Below, in pieces: positions 62,438 through 64,000 of a stretch of DNA of 64,000 nt. Every line of letters begins with the position of its first letter. Position 1 is the stretch's first letter. The notes under the pieces were generated by a model. That model did not search any database, was not told the origin of the DNA, and was given only the letters and a program-made list of their open reading frames with translations. Source of the DNA: an uncultured Desulfobacterales bacterium (GTDB lineage: Bacteria; Desulfobacterota; Desulfobacteria; Desulfobacterales; SpSt-501); NCBI GenBank assembly GCA_938048455.1, contig CALIUY010000002.1, positions 62,001-126,000 on the forward strand. The letters run 5' to 3'. A program made the translations under genes and the position numbers.

Positions 62438-63139
62438 TCCGACCAGGCGCACGAACTCGACGTACTTGACCCAGACGTTTCCGTAGTGGTCCGCGGCGAC
62501 GAGACGAAGGGGGTGTCCGTGGGGCTCGGGGAGGGGAAGGCCGTCGACCGCCCAGGCGAGCATCAGACGGTCCGAGGCGATCTCCTCGAGCGGGAAGCGC
62601 TCGACCCGGCCGCCGTATGGATCGGGGCGGGTGGCGATGTCGACGAATCGCGCTCCCGGGGATCGTCCGGCACGTTCCAGCAGCTCCACCAGCCGCACCC
62701 CCTTCCACCGGGCAAGAAAAGAAAAGGTTCCCGGGCAGACGAGCAGCGCGCGGCGTTCGACGAAGGGCAGAGCGGTCAGCTCTTCGTAGGACAGACGAAT
62801 CGGCCGCTCGACGAGGCCCTCGACGGTGAGGGCGAAATCCTTGGCTGCAAACGGGCGGACCCTCTGACCCATCACCCCCCGCAGCTCGGGCGGTGTGATC
62901 TCGAGGTGGCGGATGTCGAGATGGGCCGGATTCTCCTCGAGCAAAGTTTCGGCGCGGGTCCCGGGGGGAAGGAGCCGCCGCGGGGCGGAAGCGGCCAAGG
63001 TTTCCCTCGCGGGGCGAAACACGGACGGCAGGCCCGCCAGGGCGAGCAGTCGGACAAGAAAACGTCGGCGGCCCGGCATCCCCGGGTCCGGGGAAGAGGC
63101 GATGTCCGGTGTCGCCGGAGGCCGCTTGGACTTCCGCAT
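62435..63139 (-). CDS. Sulfite-oxidase-fold molybdopterin protein, Tat-exported
   Basis: A 234-residue protein with a twin-arginine start (RRRFLVRLLALAG, about residues 24-36) and a sulfite-oxidase/MsrP molybdopterin domain. The molybdenum cysteine is likely C135 in ALLVCPGTFS, and FARWKGVRLVELLERAG-type and DHYGNVWVKYVEFVRLVG segments fit. It is exported folded to the periplasm. MsrP-like methionine sulfoxide reduction is one option, but no MsrQ gene is next to it. Confidence 0.85.
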   Translation of the reverse strand: MRKSKRPPATPDIASSPDPGMPGRRRFLVRLLALAGLPSVFRPARETLAASAPRRLLPPGTRAETLLEENPAHLDIRHLEITPPELRGVMGQRVRPFAAKDFALTVEGLVERPIRLSYEELTALPFVERRALLVCPGTFSFLARWKGVRLVELLERAGRSPGARFVDIATRPDPYGGRVERFPLEEIASDRLMLAWAVDGLPLPEPHGHPLRLVAADHYGNVWVKYVEFVRLVG

Positions 63140-63192
63140 GGCCCGGAAGTTTAGCAGAACGGCCTTTCGTTTCCAAGACGGCGGAGGCTGAC

Positions 63193-63759
63193 GTGTTGGC
63201 GGACCGCATTCGCTGGAACGAGAAGTACCGCAAGCAGGACTGCCCCCGAAAGGTCGCGGAGATCGTCCGTCGCTTTGCGGCCCTCGCTCCGGGTCGGCGC
63301 GCTCTGGACGTAGCCGCCGGCAACGGGAGAAACGCCCTCTTTCTCGCCCGCCGGGGGTTCACGGTCGACGCCGTGGATATCTCCGAGGTGGGGCTTTCCC
63401 GCTTCGCGGGGAAAAACGCGCGGGTCCGCCCGGTTTGCGTCGATCTCGATGAGTTCGACATCCCCCGGGAGCGATATGACCTGATCGTGAACATTCTCTA
63501 CGTGAACCGCAGGCTCTTTCCGGGTTTGCGCGAGGGACTGCGGCCGGGCGGGGTGCTCATCTTCGAAAGCCTGCTTGCGCCCTCCGATCCCAGCGCCGCG
63601 GCCGAACGCCGCCGGGATTATTACTTAAGGGAAAACGAGTTGCTGCACAGTTTTCTATCGCTCCAGGTCCTTTCTTACCGCGAACTCGAGAGCGAAGGCG
63701 AGGGGGAAGAATCTCGGAGATTGGCTTCCCTCGTCGCCCGACGGAGGAGCGGCGGCTGA
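63193..63759 (+). CDS. Class I SAM-dependent methyltransferase (TehB-like)
   Basis: A 188-residue methyltransferase. RRALDVAAGNGRNALFLARR (motif I) and VDAVDISEVGLSRF (post I) are clear, and the start WNEKYR is TehB-like. The GTG at 63193 follows a GGAGG site; the frame runs further up but overlaps the divergent gene. The substrate could be tellurite, selenite or a small metabolite. Confidence 0.85.
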   Translation: MLADRIRWNEKYRKQDCPRKVAEIVRRFAALAPGRRALDVAAGNGRNALFLARRGFTVDAVDISEVGLSRFAGKNARVRPVCVDLDEFDIPRERYDLIVNILYVNRRLFPGLREGLRPGGVLIFESLLAPSDPSAAAERRRDYYLRENELLHSFLSLQVLSYRELESEGEGEESRRLASLVARRRSGG

Positions 63760-63761
63760 CG

Positions 63762-64000
63762 ATGGGACAAAGCGCGCTGGGGGTTCTGTTCTTTCTTCTG
63801 CTGGCCTGGGGGCTGGGCGAGAAACGCCGCCGGGTCGATCCGTGGCTTGTGGCCAAGGGGATGCTCCTCACCCTTCTCGGCGGAGTGCTGCTGCTGAAGG
63901 TGCCGCTTGCGCGCGAGGGGTTCTCGCTCCTCAACCGCCTGGTCGCCTCCCTGCAGGAGGCCTCGCTCGCCGGCACCGCTTTCGTCTTCGGCTATCTGGG
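63762..64000 (+). CDS. Concentrative nucleoside transporter, N-terminus (3' partial)
   Basis: The first 79 codons only, running off the window. MGQSALGVLFFLLLAWGLGEKRRR-type start, LLKVPLAREGFSLLNRLV and EASLAGTAFVFGYLG match the N-terminal part of NupC/CNT sodium- or proton-nucleoside symporters. It follows the methyltransferase by 2 bases, so the two are likely one transcript. Confidence 0.82.
   Translation, partial: MGQSALGVLFFLLLAWGLGEKRRRVDPWLVAKGMLLTLLGGVLLLKVPLAREGFSLLNRLVASLQEASLAGTAFVFGYL

Overview
The window reads as a chromosome segment of an anaerobic or facultative, G+C-rich Gram-negative bacterium. Outer-membrane systems (TonB-dependent receptor, ExbBD, porin), TRAP and Liv transporters, a 2-hydroxyacyl-CoA dehydratase pair, a tungsten-type aldehyde ferredoxin oxidoreductase and FeoAB with a DtxR-type regulator fit the Desulfobacterota (former Deltaproteobacteria) best. 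That placement is inferred from gene content, because no rRNA gene is present.

Layout. 1-14.25 kb is ordinary dense chromosome: a MocR-type aminotransferase (5' end missing), a MerR regulator and thioesterase divergent from a fused beta-oxidation enzyme and thiolase, a two-subunit 2-hydroxyacyl-CoA dehydratase-like pair, an amidase, a universal stress protein, an Fsr-like exporter, then tadA-purA-tRNA-Pro on the minus strand and pncA-tRNA-Arg(ACG) on the plus strand. 14.25-32.8 kb is an iron and haem island that starts at the 3' end of tRNA-Arg(ACG), with a decayed tyrosine recombinase tail at each end. It holds a DtxR-type regulator, feoA-feoB-small Cys-rich protein, a DUF2325 protein, a coiled-coil porin, two paralogous small proteins each followed by a matching RNA-like element, and one tightly coupled operon for anaerobic haem use (HutW-like radical SAM enzyme, TonB-dependent receptor, ECF transporter S-T-AA', HutX/ChuX-like protein, flavodoxin, PPOX-fold protein, ExbB, ExbD, TonB). 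32.8-34.0 kb is decayed DNA with an aquaporin pseudogene.

34.0-48.6 kb is a combined phosphate and arsenic locus: an ArsR-ArsC fusion, pstS, long forms of pstC and pstA, pstB, a small lipoprotein, a PhoU-ArsC fusion, a free-standing ArsC, a cysteine-type ArsR with a clear promoter and operator, Acr3, then an aldehyde ferredoxin oxidoreductase with a MoaD/ThiS-like protein and a DraG-like hydrolase. Three arsenate-reductase-type domains lie within 9.5 kb, two of them fused to regulators. 48.9-53.5 kb is a complete Liv-type ABC importer. 53.5-62.4 kb carries an M20 amidohydrolase, a TRAP transporter, an orthocaspase-like protein, a GatZ/KbaZ protein, a LarA homologue and a PdxA-family dehydrogenase, which look like a sugar-acid or hydroxy-acid catabolic region. 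The right edge has a sulfite-oxidase-fold protein, a methyltransferase and the start of a concentrative nucleoside transporter.

The genes most likely to form less familiar systems are the ECF-linked haem operon, the Pst/PhoU-ArsC/Acr3 locus, and the duplicated small-protein plus RNA-element modules. All functional statements rest on reading the sequence; no database search was run.
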